A DNA stretch of 64,000 nucleotides from DAIQNV01 sp038748775. Lineage in GTDB: Bacteria; Planctomycetota; Phycisphaerae; Phycisphaerales; UBA1924. The position numbers and the translations under genes were made by a program. The DNA is taken from positions 186,001-250,000 of the forward strand of contig JBCDIT010000001.1 of the NCBI GenBank assembly GCA_038748775.1. The letters run 5' to 3'. Positions 25,534 to 35,167 of the stretch are shown piece by piece. Numbering within the stretch: the stretch's first letter is position 1; each line of letters begins with the position of its first letter. Under the pieces are notes generated by a model. The model was not told the origin of the DNA, searched no databases, and saw only the letters and a list, made by a program, of their open reading frames with translations.

Positions 25534-26925
25534 TCATCGACCGGTTCCCTGCCCGGTCTCGGCTCGGAGAGCCTCGATCTGGGCCTTCATCGCTGCCATC
25601 TCGGCTTGCATCCGAGCGAAGTTCGCCGCGACGGACTCGGCCTGCTCGATCGCGATCTCGTCGCCTCGCGGCGCCGGCGCCGGGACGAACGCTTCGCCGG
25701 TGTTTTGCGCATCTCCGGGTAGACGCGGCGTAATGCTGCCGTACGCGGTCGGGAAGTACATCAGTGTGAGACGCCTGTCGGCGAGGTCCGTGCTGTCGCC
25801 TCCACCCGTGGCGGACGCCCTCGCGTACACCGTCGTCGATCCCGCGCTGACGGCGAAGATGTTGTGAAGATCGATCGTCCGCGACAGGCTCAAGTCGGTC
25901 GCGACCGAGGCTTCGATCTCGGTGCGGTAGTTCGGCGTCGCGCCCGATGGGTTGGTCGTGAGCAGCATCGTGATCGCGGTGTCCGTTCCGGTCTCGTGGT
26001 CCACGAAGGCCTCGAACGAACCGAGGGCGACGACGAAGCCATCGCTCGGCACCGTGATCGTCCGCGAAAACACCGTGGTGATGGTCGGTGTGAGCCTGAA
26101 GAACGAGCTGGACCAGATCGAAGCGACTCCCGGCTCGTCGAACATCTCCGCGCTCTCGATGGCGTCGACCGGGAGCGAGACGCTGGCCGGACCGCTGCTG
26201 CTCATATCGAAAGAGGCGACGGAGTCCCCGAAAATGCCCAGCCTCGGGCTCCCCGACCCATTGAAGCTTCCGTCGAGCCGGATGCTGTTCAAGAAACTTG
26301 GATCGCTTGCGACGCTCAGAAACCCCGCCGTGCCGTCCGAGTCGCGAGCGAAGTACACCGCCGGGTTCCCGTCACCTCCGTACAGCTGGAGCGCGTCGTT
26401 CCCGAAGAGGTCACCCACTCCGAGCAACATGGTCCCGAGGCCATCGGTCAAGCTGATCAGATCGAAGCCCAGGTCGACGTCGGCGCCGTTGTCGATCGCT
26501 TCATCGAGGGTTGTTCCAGAGGTCGCCGCGAACGTCGCTTCCGCCGCGCGGACGGCGTATTGGGCGTTCGGCGTTGACAGGATTTCACGGCGGGGCAGCG
26601 CCGCGTACGCGCCGCCACCGGCGGGTCGCACGCTGACTTCGATCCAAAGCCGCTGGCCGACGAAGAAGTCGCCGAAGTCGGGCTGCTGCTGGATCAGGCC
26701 GTCGCTCACCGCTTGGTTGAGACTGGTCACCACCGGCCCGACCTGTGATCCACCAAGCTCAGCGGTGAACAACCTGAACTGGATGTCGAACGCCCCGTTG
26801 GCGGGCGAGCCGCCGTCCTCGAGCACACCCTGATAGCTAAAGGCGGTGGAAAGCTGAGCGGCGGCCGGAGCAACCGCGAGACCGAGACCGATGACGACCG
26901 ACAACGCCCGCGTACACTCAAACAT
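25534..26925 (-). CDS. Secreted tail-fibre-like paralog 3 of 3
   Basis: A 463-residue secreted protein, third copy in a tandem family. The ATG at 26925 follows AGAGGGA and opens the signal peptide MFECTRALSVVIGLGLAVAPAAA. All three copies share AQLSTAFSYQGVLEDGGSPA at the mature N-terminus, a PRREI.STPNAQ(Y/F)A(V/M)RAAEATFA segment, and TSGTTLDEAIDNGADVDLG. They then share a beta-rich middle, and a C-terminal heptad region (ARMQAEMAAMKAQIEALRAE) suited to a trimeric coiled coil. The overall pattern resembles phage tail-fibre-like secreted proteins of planctomycetes. I cannot assign a binding partner. Different from its siblings, the tail ends in TGQGTGR. Confidence 0.8.
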   Translation of the reverse strand: MFECTRALSVVIGLGLAVAPAAAQLSTAFSYQGVLEDGGSPANGAFDIQFRLFTAELGGSQVGPVVTSLNQAVSDGLIQQQPDFGDFFVGQRLWIEVSVRPAGGGAYAALPRREILSTPNAQYAVRAAEATFAATSGTTLDEAIDNGADVDLGFDLISLTDGLGTMLLGVGDLFGNDALQLYGGDGNPAVYFARDSDGTAGFLSVASDPSFLNSIRLDGSFNGSGSPRLGIFGDSVASFDMSSSGPASVSLPVDAIESAEMFDEPGVASIWSSSFFRLTPTITTVFSRTITVPSDGFVVALGSFEAFVDHETGTDTAITMLLTTNPSGATPNYRTEIEASVATDLSLSRTIDLHNIFAVSAGSTTVYARASATGGGDSTDLADRRLTLMYFPTAYGSITPRLPGDAQNTGEAFVPAPAPRGDEIAIEQAESVAANFARMQAEMAAMKAQIEALRAETGQGTGR

Positions 26926-27026
26926 GCAAATTCCCTCTTGAAAACAGCGCGACCCACGGACGAAGGTAATCACAAATCGCCACCACCGAAACAACGAAAC
27001 CCGACTTGATGCCCAACCGAGGCGTT

Positions 27027-28448
27027 CTACTCGTCCGTGCCCTGCGGGCCCTGGCCCAGCATCGCCCGCATCGCCTCCATCTCCGCCTTCATCGCCGCGA
27101 TCTCCGCCTCCATCCGAGCGACGTTCACATCGATCGACGCCCCGCGTTCGGCGGCGAGATCGGCCTCGGTCGGGGCGGGAACGAGCGGCCCCGACTCGTT
27201 GTCGAGCGGAACACCCCGGCCAGCATCGCCCGGGACGCGCGACACGGTGCCGTACGACGTCGGCACGAAGATCAGCGTGAGCTGGGAATCACCCACGTCG
27301 GTGCCGGTGCCCGCGCCGGTGGCGCCGGCGTTGAGGTAGACGGTGAGCGGCGTGTTGGCCGTCGCGTCGTACACGTTGTGGGTCGTGACCGACCTCGAAA
27401 GGCTGAGATCGGTGCCGACCGAACTCTCGATCTCGATGCGGGCGCGGTTCGCGACAGACGTCGTGTCTGGTGAGAGCGCGACCGCAACGTTCACGGCGGT
27501 GTCGGACCCGGTGACGTGGTCGATGAAGAGCTGCGCGGTCGCGAGCGCGACGACGAACCCGTCCGCCGGCGGGGTGATCGTCCGTGAATCGATCACCATC
27601 GGGCTGCCGACCCCGACAACGGCGATCCGCCTCGCGAACGCGAGCCCCGCCTCATCGAGCGTCTCGTTGGCGGAAATCGCGTCGTTCGGAAGCAAGACCG
27701 CGTCGTTCCCGCTCGCGCTCATATCGAAGAAGGTGAGCACATTGCCGAACATCCGTAGAAACGGACTACCCGTGCCGAGGTAATTCCCATCAACGGCAAA
27801 CCCGTTGAAGAACACGGAGTCACTCGGGATGTTGACGAATCCGGCCTGACCGTCTTGGTCTTCGGCGATGTACACCGCCGGGCTGCCGTCGCTGCCATAG
27901 ATCTGGAGTACGTTGTTGTCGAAATCATCGCCGGCGCCAAGCTGCATCGTGCCGACCCCGTCGGTGATGGTGATCCGGTCGGTGCCCAGGTCGACATCGG
28001 CCCCGTTGTCGATCGCCTCGTCGAGCGTGGTGCCCGACGTGAGCGCGAACGTCGCCTCCGCGGCACGCATCGCGAATTGCGCATTGGGCGTCGACACGAT
28101 CTCGCGGCGAGGCAACGCCGCGAAGGAGCCGCTCCCCGCGGGACGCACGCCGACCTCGATCCACAGACGCCGACCGTCGAACGCCGCCCCGAAGTCGGGC
28201 TGCTGCTGGATCAAGCCATCAAAGACAGCCTGGTTGAGGCTCGTGAACGTGCTGCCGACCTGAGCGCCGCCGACCTCCGCATCGAAGAGGCGGAACCGGA
28301 GGTCGTACGCCCCATTCGCAAGAGACCCGCCGTCTTCAAGCACGCCCTGGTAGCTGAACGCGGTCGAGAGTTGGGCGGAAGCCGTGGTCGTTCCGAACGC
28401 CAAGGCCGCGATAGTGCCGAGGACCGTGGGCGAGATTCGATTCAACAT
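27027..28448 (-). CDS. Secreted tail-fibre-like paralog 2 of 3
   Basis: A 473-residue secreted protein, middle copy of the tandem family. The ATG at 28448 is chosen over a GTG immediately before it. Signal peptide: MLNRISPTVLGTIAALAFGTTTASA. It keeps the shared blocks AQLSTAFSYQGVLEDGGSLA, SLNQAVFDGLIQQQPDFG and TSGTTLDEAIDNGADVDLG, and the C-terminal heptads VARMEAEIAAMKAEMEAMRA. The middle domain (about 150-400) is more diverged than the ends, suggesting that the variable part carries specificity. Gap to the next copy is 101 bases. Confidence 0.8.
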   Translation of the reverse strand: MLNRISPTVLGTIAALAFGTTTASAQLSTAFSYQGVLEDGGSLANGAYDLRFRLFDAEVGGAQVGSTFTSLNQAVFDGLIQQQPDFGAAFDGRRLWIEVGVRPAGSGSFAALPRREIVSTPNAQFAMRAAEATFALTSGTTLDEAIDNGADVDLGTDRITITDGVGTMQLGAGDDFDNNVLQIYGSDGSPAVYIAEDQDGQAGFVNIPSDSVFFNGFAVDGNYLGTGSPFLRMFGNVLTFFDMSASGNDAVLLPNDAISANETLDEAGLAFARRIAVVGVGSPMVIDSRTITPPADGFVVALATAQLFIDHVTGSDTAVNVAVALSPDTTSVANRARIEIESSVGTDLSLSRSVTTHNVYDATANTPLTVYLNAGATGAGTGTDVGDSQLTLIFVPTSYGTVSRVPGDAGRGVPLDNESGPLVPAPTEADLAAERGASIDVNVARMEAEIAAMKAEMEAMRAMLGQGPQGTDE

Positions 28449-28533
28449 CACTTCTGCTCTCTTTCGAACTTGGGCACACCCGAAGCGCGGGCGCTTGGTT
28501 CTTGCGCTATGCGGACAACAAACGCCGGACGGA

Positions 28534-29955
28534 TCAGTTCACCGGCTGGCTTTGCTGGCGCTCCGCCCTCATCGCATCCATTTCCGCCTTCATCACCGCC
28601 ATCTCCGCTTCCATCCGAGCGAGGTTGGCCGCCATCGCGGCCTCGCGCTCGGCCGCGATCTCGCCGGGCGTGATCGGGCCACGAGCACCCGCAGCGACGA
28701 GCATCTCGTCGTCGCCCACGAGTTCGGGCGGCAAGCGAGGCACGTTCCCGTACGCCGTCGGAATGAAGACGAGCGTCATCTGCACGTCTGTGATATCCGA
28801 AGTACGGTTACTGCTATCCGTGCCGCTCCCGTTCAGGTAGATGGTCTGCGTCCCAGGGGTCACGTCAAACAGGCCGTGGAGCGACAGCGCTCTGAAAATG
28901 TTTGGATCGGTGGCCACGGACGCTTCGATCTCTAAGCTGTACTCCAGGCCGCTCTGGAACGCAGCAGGCGACTGGGAGAGCCCGAACGTCACCGTTGTAT
29001 CTGACCCGGTCTGGTGATCGGCCCGCACCTCAACCGTCGCGATCGCAAGAACGAAGCCGACCGACGGAGCCACGATGGTCGCCGACTCAACGGTCTGGAC
29101 AGTGGTGGTCAAAACGACGGGGCTGTTGGCGTTTTCGACCCCCGCGACACCGGCCTCGTTGAGAATCTCCCGGCTCTCAACAGCGTCCGTCGGCAACGCG
29201 ACACTCGCACTCCCGACCTGATCCATCGAAAGATCGAGGATGGCGGCGTTTCCGAACATCGTCAGACCCGGGCTTGCCGTCCCGTTGTTGTCGCCGTCCA
29301 GGAATATACCGTTGAAGAAGGCGGGGTCGCTCGCCACACTCATGAATCCGGCGCCGCCGTCCTGGTCCTCGGCGAAGTAAACCGCGAAGTCGCCGGTGGA
29401 ACCAAGGAACTGCAGCACGTTGTTGCCGAAGTCATCCCCGGCCCCGAAGAACATCGTTCCCACGCCATCGGTAATGCTGATGAGATCGCTCCCGAGATCA
29501 ACATCGGAACCATTGTTGATGGCCTCGTCGAGGGTCGTTCCCGAGGTCTCCGCGAACGTCGCCTCGGCCGCGCGCACAGCGAATTGCGCGTTCGGAGCCG
29601 CAACGATCTCGCGACGGGGCAGCGCCGAGTATGCACCGCTTCCGGCAGAACGCACGCGAACTTCAATCCACAAACGCTGCCCGGTGAAAACCGACCCGAA
29701 GTCGGGCTGCTGCTGGATAAGCCCGTCCGTCACCGCTTGGTTCAGGCTGCTCACGATCGGGCCGACCGCCGCTCCGCCGATCTCGGCGTCGAAGAGCTGG
29801 AACTGGAAGTCGTACGCCCCGTTCGCCGGCGACCCACCATCATCGAGCACGCCCTGATAGCTGAATGCGGTTGAAAGCTGGGCGGTGGCCGAGCCACACG
29901 TAAGGGCAACCCCTACAAGGGCGCTCAGCGCGCTGAGTCGCAGGCCGTGAACCAT
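28534..29955 (-). CDS. Secreted tail-fibre-like paralog 1 of 3
   Basis: A 473-residue secreted protein, the promoter-proximal copy. The ATG at 29955 is preceded by AAGGGAAGAG. Signal peptide ends GSATA before QLSTAFSYQGVLDDGGSPA. It shares with the other two the 'QLFDAEIGGAAVGPIVSSLN' region, DGLIQQQPDFG, RLWIEVRVRSAGSGAYSALP, TSGTTLDEAINNGSDVDLG and the ending ARMEAEMAVMKAEMDAMRAE. A conserved late block (VFIPTAYGNVPRLP here) precedes the coiled coil in all three. Gap to paralog 2 is 85 bases. Even spacing and orientation suggest one transcription unit or repeated units with separate signals. Confidence 0.8.
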   Translation of the reverse strand: MVHGLRLSALSALVGVALTCGSATAQLSTAFSYQGVLDDGGSPANGAYDFQFQLFDAEIGGAAVGPIVSSLNQAVTDGLIQQQPDFGSVFTGQRLWIEVRVRSAGSGAYSALPRREIVAAPNAQFAVRAAEATFAETSGTTLDEAINNGSDVDLGSDLISITDGVGTMFFGAGDDFGNNVLQFLGSTGDFAVYFAEDQDGGAGFMSVASDPAFFNGIFLDGDNNGTASPGLTMFGNAAILDLSMDQVGSASVALPTDAVESREILNEAGVAGVENANSPVVLTTTVQTVESATIVAPSVGFVLAIATVEVRADHQTGSDTTVTFGLSQSPAAFQSGLEYSLEIEASVATDPNIFRALSLHGLFDVTPGTQTIYLNGSGTDSSNRTSDITDVQMTLVFIPTAYGNVPRLPPELVGDDEMLVAAGARGPITPGEIAAEREAAMAANLARMEAEMAVMKAEMDAMRAERQQSQPVN

Positions 29956-30354
29956 AATCTCTTCCCTTCAACAGGCAGCCTTGAGTGTTATCGGCCTCCA
30001 TGCCTGGAGCGCACAGCCGAGACTACAGACAAGTCGGACATAGTCAAGGGGAAGCATGGGATCTCCGAGCATCGCCGCATCGGGTACACGTCGGTCGCAC
30101 CGCTTCACCGTCCGCCAGGGCAGGTTTTGATTCCAGAATCCGGTTCAGTGGCAACGTTGATTTTCTCGCTCGTACACCAACACGCTGCCAACTCGCGTGG
30201 CGCAGCATCGTCGCCGTCGCGTCTCAATGGCTTGGAACAACGAGACGAGGCGAGGTCCGCATGCGACGCTGGGGTGCAAGAGCAATACCGTCGCGTTGAG
30301 AACCCGCGAAACGAGACAACGGGAGTCGGCCGGCTGCCGATACGGGTCAGCGAG
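29956..30354. other. Intergenic region upstream of the tail-fibre-like genes
   Basis: About 400 bases with no supported gene. It should contain the promoter of the leftward paralog cluster (a candidate is listed at 30020-30047) and the 3' trailer of the leftward sensor kinase gene. Short open frames in it lack start signals. Confidence 0.45.
30020..30047 (-). promoter_or_regulatory. Candidate sigma-70-type promoter for the paralog cluster
   Basis: Read leftward: TTGACT (30047-30042), 16-base spacer, TAGTCT (30025-30020). The -35 matches five of six consensus bases, the -10 three of six. A transcript would begin about 55-60 bases upstream of the ATG at 29955. Confidence 0.3.
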
Positions 30355-31974
30355 TCACTCCCACTCGTCCATGCGGCCCAATGACCCCCGAAACCTCGCC
30401 TCCAGCTTGGTTTCTGCGATCCGGCTCGCGTCGAGCTTCAAGGGCACGATCAGGCTGAACATCGCCCCCGCCCCAACCTCGCTGACGAGCTGCAACTCAC
30501 CTTGGAGCACCTCGGCGAGTTCGCGGCAGATCGACAACCCCAGGCCGGTGCCACCGGTGGCCGTGGTGTGCGTGCCTTCGACGCGTTCAAACTTGCGAAA
30601 CACGCGGCTCTGTTCTTCAGCGGGGATCCCGGGACCGTTGTCGATCACGCTCACGCGGATGCGGTCGCCCGCATCATCTTTCAGAGCGAGCCGCTCGGCA
30701 CGCAACGCCACCCTCCCGGGCTTTCCGTCGTTGACCGCCGGATCAGAAAACTTCACGGCGTTGCTCAGAAGGTTGAACACGATCTGCTGGAACTTCTTTT
30801 GGTCGGTTTCGATCAACGGGAGCCCAGGCTCCACAGTCAGATCAACCGAGACACCAGAGCGCGACGCGAGAGGCTCGATGAGCGTGACCATGCCGCGGCA
30901 TGCCTCCTCAACGCTCATCCGTTCGGTGCGGACCTCGATCCGCCCCGCCTCGATCTTCGCGAGTTCGAGGAGGCTCTCGATCAACTCGAGCAAGTTGCGG
31001 GCAGCTGTCACGATGTTGCTGAGGTACCGCCTCCGCTTCGCGATGCTCGCCGGAGGCTCGTCGCCTTCTTGAGCTGCTTTAGCGACTTCGGTCTCTGCGA
31101 TAGCGAGCAGCAGCTCCGCGAACCCGATCACGCTGTTGAGAGGCGTCCGAAGCTCGTGGCTCACGTTCGCGAGGAACTCGCCCTTGAGCTTGCTCGCGCG
31201 GTCGAGCGCGTCGTTCGCTTCAGCGAGGTCGCTGAGCTTGAGGTCCATCGCCGCGTTCACGGCCTTCAGCCTCGCCTGCTGATCCTGCAGTTCATCGAGC
31301 GTGAGGTTGAACGTCTCTGCCAGTTCTTGGAACTCATCCCCGGTCGTCACCTCGCTCCGCGCGTCGAGGTTTCCATCGCGCACCCGTTCCGCCCAGTCGC
31401 GCAGGTCGCGAACGGGGCGGAGGATCACCCTCGCAACAATCAACGCGAACAGTGGAAGCGAGACCGCGAGCACGCCCGAACCGGCCGCCAAGACGTAGAG
31501 CGAGTTCACGGCGAGCAAGGCCGCGGCGCGGTCACTCGTCCGCTCGAGCACGATCAAACCGGTGAGGTCCCCGCCCGGGGTTCTCCGCGCGGCCGCGTAG
31601 CGGCTCGCCCGAGCCCAGCCGTCCCAGTCCTGCTCGAACAGTTCGTTGCGGAGCGGATCGTCCTCGAACCGCTCGACCGCCCTGGCGACGAAAGGATCAG
31701 ACTTGGCGACGGTCTTCGCCGACTCGAGCCCCAGCGGGACCAGGGTCGCGTCGGCCCAGATGATCGCCCGGTCAACCGACGTGTCAGGGTCGATGGCGAG
31801 CCACGCGGCGACCAATTCCCGAGCGGTCTCCAGTTGCCCCGCCTGCACAAGGCTCTGCATGCGGAGCCAGGGCAGGCTCGACGCGACGAGCAGCAAAGCC
31901 GTGGCGGCAAGGCCGAATAACGCCAGCAGCTTGCCTGACAGGGGGAGCTTGGTGACCCACTCGGGACGCTTCAT
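30355..31974 (-). CDS. Membrane sensor histidine kinase
   Basis: A 539-residue two-component sensor. Two membrane segments (about 15-37 and 158-183) enclose a 120-residue periplasmic sensing region. A HAMP linker (184-240, RPVRDLRDWAERVRDGNLDA) and a coiled helix follow. The phosphoacceptor is His273 in FLANVSHELRTPLN. The ATP-binding domain has QKKFQQIVFNLLSNAVKFSD (N box), VIDNGPGIP (G1), FRKFERVEG (F box) and TGGTGLGLSICREL (G2). Residues 295-310 carry an insertion (TEVAKAAQEGDEPPASIAKR) within the dimerisation domain. No response regulator gene is adjacent. The ATG at 31974 is used. It is divergent from miaB, 68 bases apart. Confidence 0.92.
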   Translation of the reverse strand: MKRPEWVTKLPLSGKLLALFGLAATALLLVASSLPWLRMQSLVQAGQLETARELVAAWLAIDPDTSVDRAIIWADATLVPLGLESAKTVAKSDPFVARAVERFEDDPLRNELFEQDWDGWARASRYAAARRTPGGDLTGLIVLERTSDRAAALLAVNSLYVLAAGSGVLAVSLPLFALIVARVILRPVRDLRDWAERVRDGNLDARSEVTTGDEFQELAETFNLTLDELQDQQARLKAVNAAMDLKLSDLAEANDALDRASKLKGEFLANVSHELRTPLNSVIGFAELLLAIAETEVAKAAQEGDEPPASIAKRRRYLSNIVTAARNLLELIESLLELAKIEAGRIEVRTERMSVEEACRGMVTLIEPLASRSGVSVDLTVEPGLPLIETDQKKFQQIVFNLLSNAVKFSDPAVNDGKPGRVALRAERLALKDDAGDRIRVSVIDNGPGIPAEEQSRVFRKFERVEGTHTTATGGTGLGLSICRELAEVLQGELQLVSEVGAGAMFSLIVPLKLDASRIAETKLEARFRGSLGRMDEWE

Positions 31975-32042
31975 CTCCCGATGCTACCGGACCGAGCGAT
32001 GACGACGGGCCAGACCCGGGTCCCGGGCGTATCGTTCGGGCC

Positions 32043-33776
32043 ATGCCCGGACCTCAAGACCAACTCGAAGAGTCATCTGCCCTCGGAGACGCGAAGACCG
32101 TCTATCTTGAGACGTTCGGCTGCCAGATGAACGAACTCGACTCCGAGTTGGTCGTTGGACAGCTCTCGGGCTTGGGCTACCGCTTCACCACAGACGCCGC
32201 TGTGGCCGACGTCGTCCTCTACAACACCTGCTCGGTCCGCGAACAAGCCGAGCAAAAGGTCTGGTCCCGCCTGGGCGAGATGAAGAAGGCCAAGTCGACC
32301 AAGCCCGATCTCGTGGTAGGCGTCCTCGGCTGCATGGCAGAACGCGACGGGACCGACCTCATCGACCGCATGCCCGTCGTCGATCTGCTGTGCGGGCCTG
32401 CAGAACTCGACAAGCTCCCGGGTTTGCTCGACAACGCGGTGCGCACGCGCGACAGCCTGCTCGCCGACGACCCCCGCCCGCAAACCGCCCACGCCAAGTC
32501 GGCCCGAGCCGTCGCCCTGCAAGGCTCTTCGAGCCGGCGCACGTCGACCCTCGCCGCCGCAAACGACACGCTGGAGATGCTCGACCTCTCGCGCGCGGTC
32601 TCCCCCACCGATGCCAACGCCGGCAGGTCCGCCTATGTCAGGATCACGAGGGGCTGCAACAAATTCTGCACCTACTGCGTCGTGCCCTTTACGCGCGGCG
32701 CCGAGGTGCACCGCCCGCCGGATCACATCGTTGACGAGTGCAAAAAGCTCGCCGACGCCGGCGTCATCGAGATCACCCTCCTCGGGCAAACGGTCAACCA
32801 CTACCGATTCGAGCACGGCGCCGCCGTGACGGTCGAGGGCGTCGTGCAACCCCAGAAGGGACGCGCGTTCAAGGGAGGGCATCGCCGCGACCCGCTCGCC
32901 GGCGAGAACACGACGACCTTCGCCGACCTGCTCGCCCGCATCCATGACGAAGTCCCGGCGATCCAACGCCTCCGCTTCGTCACCAGCTACCCGAGAGACT
33001 TTGGCGACGACGTGCTCGAGGTCATCCGCGACCACCCCCGGATCTGCCGATACATCCACGTGCCCGCCCAAACCGGGTCGAACCGGATGCTCAAGATGAT
33101 GAACCGTGGCTACACCGTCGAGGAGTACGACGAGTTCGTCCACAGGTGCCGCGAGCATCTCGACCAGCCCGAGCTCGGGCGCCCGCTCATGCTCTCGGGC
33201 GACATCATCGTCGGCTTCCCAACCGAGACCGACGACGACTTCGAGATGACCGTCGACTTGGTCAGACGCAGCCGGTACAAAAACTGCTTCATCTTCAAGT
33301 ACTCGCCCCGCCCAGGGACGACGGCGTACGACAAGATCCCCGACGATATCCCCGACGCGATTAAACGCGAACGCAACAACCGTTTGCTCGCCGTGCAAGC
33401 CGAGATCTCCGAGCAGATCGGCAAAGAGCAGGTCGGACGTGAGTTCGACGTGCTCATCGAGGGCTTCAGCCGGCGCGAACGCAAACGCCGCGGCGAGGAC
33501 ACCAAGGTCGGCAAGGGCATGGTGTCGCTCACCGTCGGCGGTCGTAAGAGTCTCATGGGCGGGGGCGATTCCTCACCCGCGACCGAAGAAGCACGTGCAT
33601 CCCGAAGCGGGTCGGAAGGAACGGTTCAGCTCGCTGCCCGCACCGACGGTGACCTCATTGTTCATCTCGACATCCCGGCCGATCATCCGACGCCGGCCGA
33701 TGACCTGATCGGGACGATGGCCCGCGTCCGCATCACAGACGCGAGCGGGCTCACCTGCGACGGCGCCCTCGTCTGA
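32043..33776 (+). CDS. miaB: tRNA-2-methylthio-N6-dimethylallyladenosine synthase
   Basis: A 577-residue radical-SAM methylthiotransferase acting on i6A37 of tRNAs. The N-terminal UPF0004 domain holds the auxiliary cluster ligands Cys27 (FGCQMN), Cys63 (YNTCSVRE) and Cys97 (LGCMAE). The radical-SAM triad is Cys205, Cys209 and Cys212 (RGCNKFCTYCVVPF). SGDIIVGFPTETDDDFEMT and the C-terminal TRAM region follow. It is about 100 residues longer than the Escherichia coli enzyme. Additions lie between the two domains (about 140-195), after the QTVNHY motif (about 260-290: HGAAVTVEGVVQPQKGRAFK), and within the TRAM domain (about 485-530). The stop lies 3 bases before the end of a convergent gene. Confidence 0.94.
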   Translation: MPGPQDQLEESSALGDAKTVYLETFGCQMNELDSELVVGQLSGLGYRFTTDAAVADVVLYNTCSVREQAEQKVWSRLGEMKKAKSTKPDLVVGVLGCMAERDGTDLIDRMPVVDLLCGPAELDKLPGLLDNAVRTRDSLLADDPRPQTAHAKSARAVALQGSSSRRTSTLAAANDTLEMLDLSRAVSPTDANAGRSAYVRITRGCNKFCTYCVVPFTRGAEVHRPPDHIVDECKKLADAGVIEITLLGQTVNHYRFEHGAAVTVEGVVQPQKGRAFKGGHRRDPLAGENTTTFADLLARIHDEVPAIQRLRFVTSYPRDFGDDVLEVIRDHPRICRYIHVPAQTGSNRMLKMMNRGYTVEEYDEFVHRCREHLDQPELGRPLMLSGDIIVGFPTETDDDFEMTVDLVRRSRYKNCFIFKYSPRPGTTAYDKIPDDIPDAIKRERNNRLLAVQAEISEQIGKEQVGREFDVLIEGFSRRERKRRGEDTKVGKGMVSLTVGGRKSLMGGGDSSPATEEARASRSGSEGTVQLAARTDGDLIVHLDIPADHPTPADDLIGTMARVRITDASGLTCDGALV

Positions 33777-33779
33777 CCG

Positions 33780-35072
33780 TTACTCATCGAAGCGGTATCC
33801 CAGACCGGTCACCTGCTCCCGAATCGCGGAGAGGAGCGCGTCGTTGAGCGTCTGCGGCGCCTGGGCCTGCTTCGCCTTCCAATCGACGACGAACTGGGTT
33901 CGTTCGGCTGTGATCTTGAGGATCTCGGCACGAACCCGACCCCGCTCGTCTCGTGCTTTGTTCACCTTTGCGATCTGTTCGTTGTACTCAAGCCCTTGAA
34001 GATCCTCGGGGAGTTGCTCTGCATCGATCTCACGAAGCACCACGCCGCCCTGATCGATCGCGTCAACAAGGTCCCACGTTTGCACGTACGCGCTGCTCGC
34101 CTTAGCCGCGGCCCTCGGTGCCGCTTGGCCGGCGGCCGAGTTCAACGCGTCTTGGCGCATCTGGCGGTCCGCCATCTCGACCCCTCGAACACCGAAGGGT
34201 AAATAGGTCGCGTTGAGCTCGGCGTTCAGCTCGCCTAGGCGCTTGTCGTAGGGTGTCGGCGGTTCGACGATCTTGTGGTTGCTGTCGATGCTCGCGTACA
34301 GCCCGCCCCCGAGCCTGGCGCCATCTTCCCATCCTGTGCGTGCGCCCTCGCCACGATCGCCGCAGTGAACCGTGTTCACCGTGACGTCCAACCCACGCGC
34401 GGTTGAGATCGCGCTTTGATACAACGTCGCCCCCTGGCTGAACGGCTCGTTGCCGGCGATCACGAGAAGCTTGACCACCGGCCCGGGCACGACGGAGAGC
34501 TCGATGGATGGGGCGCCGAACCCCTGCTCGACCGCCTCCATCGCCGCCTCCGAAAGAGAGTCGACCGTCGCGTCTTCGGTCGCAACCGAACCCGACCACC
34601 AACGGAGCGTGGACATCGCCTCATGGATCGCACGCCCGCACCATTCGTCGCCGCCGTTGGTTCGCAGGCCGAAAAGCTGCTCGCTCAACAGATCAAGATC
34701 CGTCGTGAAGTTGGTACGCAAACGCACGTGCCCCTTGCTCGCGGGGATCCCGTTGTTTCCGTATTCGATGAGCGCCACCTGAACGTCGGGTGCCTCGCCG
34801 TCATAGCTCGCCTTCGACAACTGGTTCACCACGGCCCAGAGCGACGCCCGGGCCTGGTCTATAAGCCCGTCCATGCTGTTCGACGTGTCCAGCAGCAACG
34901 CGAGTTGGATCACCGGTCGATCGTGAGGCGCGATCGGTTCAACAACCGCCGGCATCACCGGTGCTTCGACGTTGCCCACCGGGGTGAACCCCATCGCCAT
35001 GCCCGTCACAAGCGCCAATACTCCAGCCGCCAAACGTCCGTTGTTCGTTCCCCACAACCTGTTCGTGCGCAT
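33780..35072 (-). CDS. Exported VWA domain-containing protein
   Basis: A 430-residue protein with a signal-anchor (residues 10-30, NGRLAAGVLALVTGMAMGFT) and one von Willebrand factor A domain. The metal-ion-dependent adhesion site is DTSNS (62-66) in ALLLDTSNSMDGLIDQARAS; the later MIDAS positions seem present (GGDEWCG). The C-terminal 140 residues are helical and charged (NEQIAKVNKARDERGRVRAE). The ATG at 35072 has AAAGGA upstream; the open frame continues upstream without a credible start. It is preceded by six 11-bp direct repeats (35168-35233), suggesting regulated transcription separate from the upstream VWA gene. Confidence 0.82.
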   Translation of the reverse strand: MRTNRLWGTNNGRLAAGVLALVTGMAMGFTPVGNVEAPVMPAVVEPIAPHDRPVIQLALLLDTSNSMDGLIDQARASLWAVVNQLSKASYDGEAPDVQVALIEYGNNGIPASKGHVRLRTNFTTDLDLLSEQLFGLRTNGGDEWCGRAIHEAMSTLRWWSGSVATEDATVDSLSEAAMEAVEQGFGAPSIELSVVPGPVVKLLVIAGNEPFSQGATLYQSAISTARGLDVTVNTVHCGDRGEGARTGWEDGARLGGGLYASIDSNHKIVEPPTPYDKRLGELNAELNATYLPFGVRGVEMADRQMRQDALNSAAGQAAPRAAAKASSAYVQTWDLVDAIDQGGVVLREIDAEQLPEDLQGLEYNEQIAKVNKARDERGRVRAEILKITAERTQFVVDWKAKQAQAPQTLNDALLSAIREQVTGLGYRFDE

Positions 35073-35167
35073 CACGTGTCCTTTCGATTGACGCGGCCGA
35101 ACCGCGTGTTCCGTTGTACGGACATCGATGCGCACGAATGCACCGTCGGGCGTCTTTCGACCCGCAG

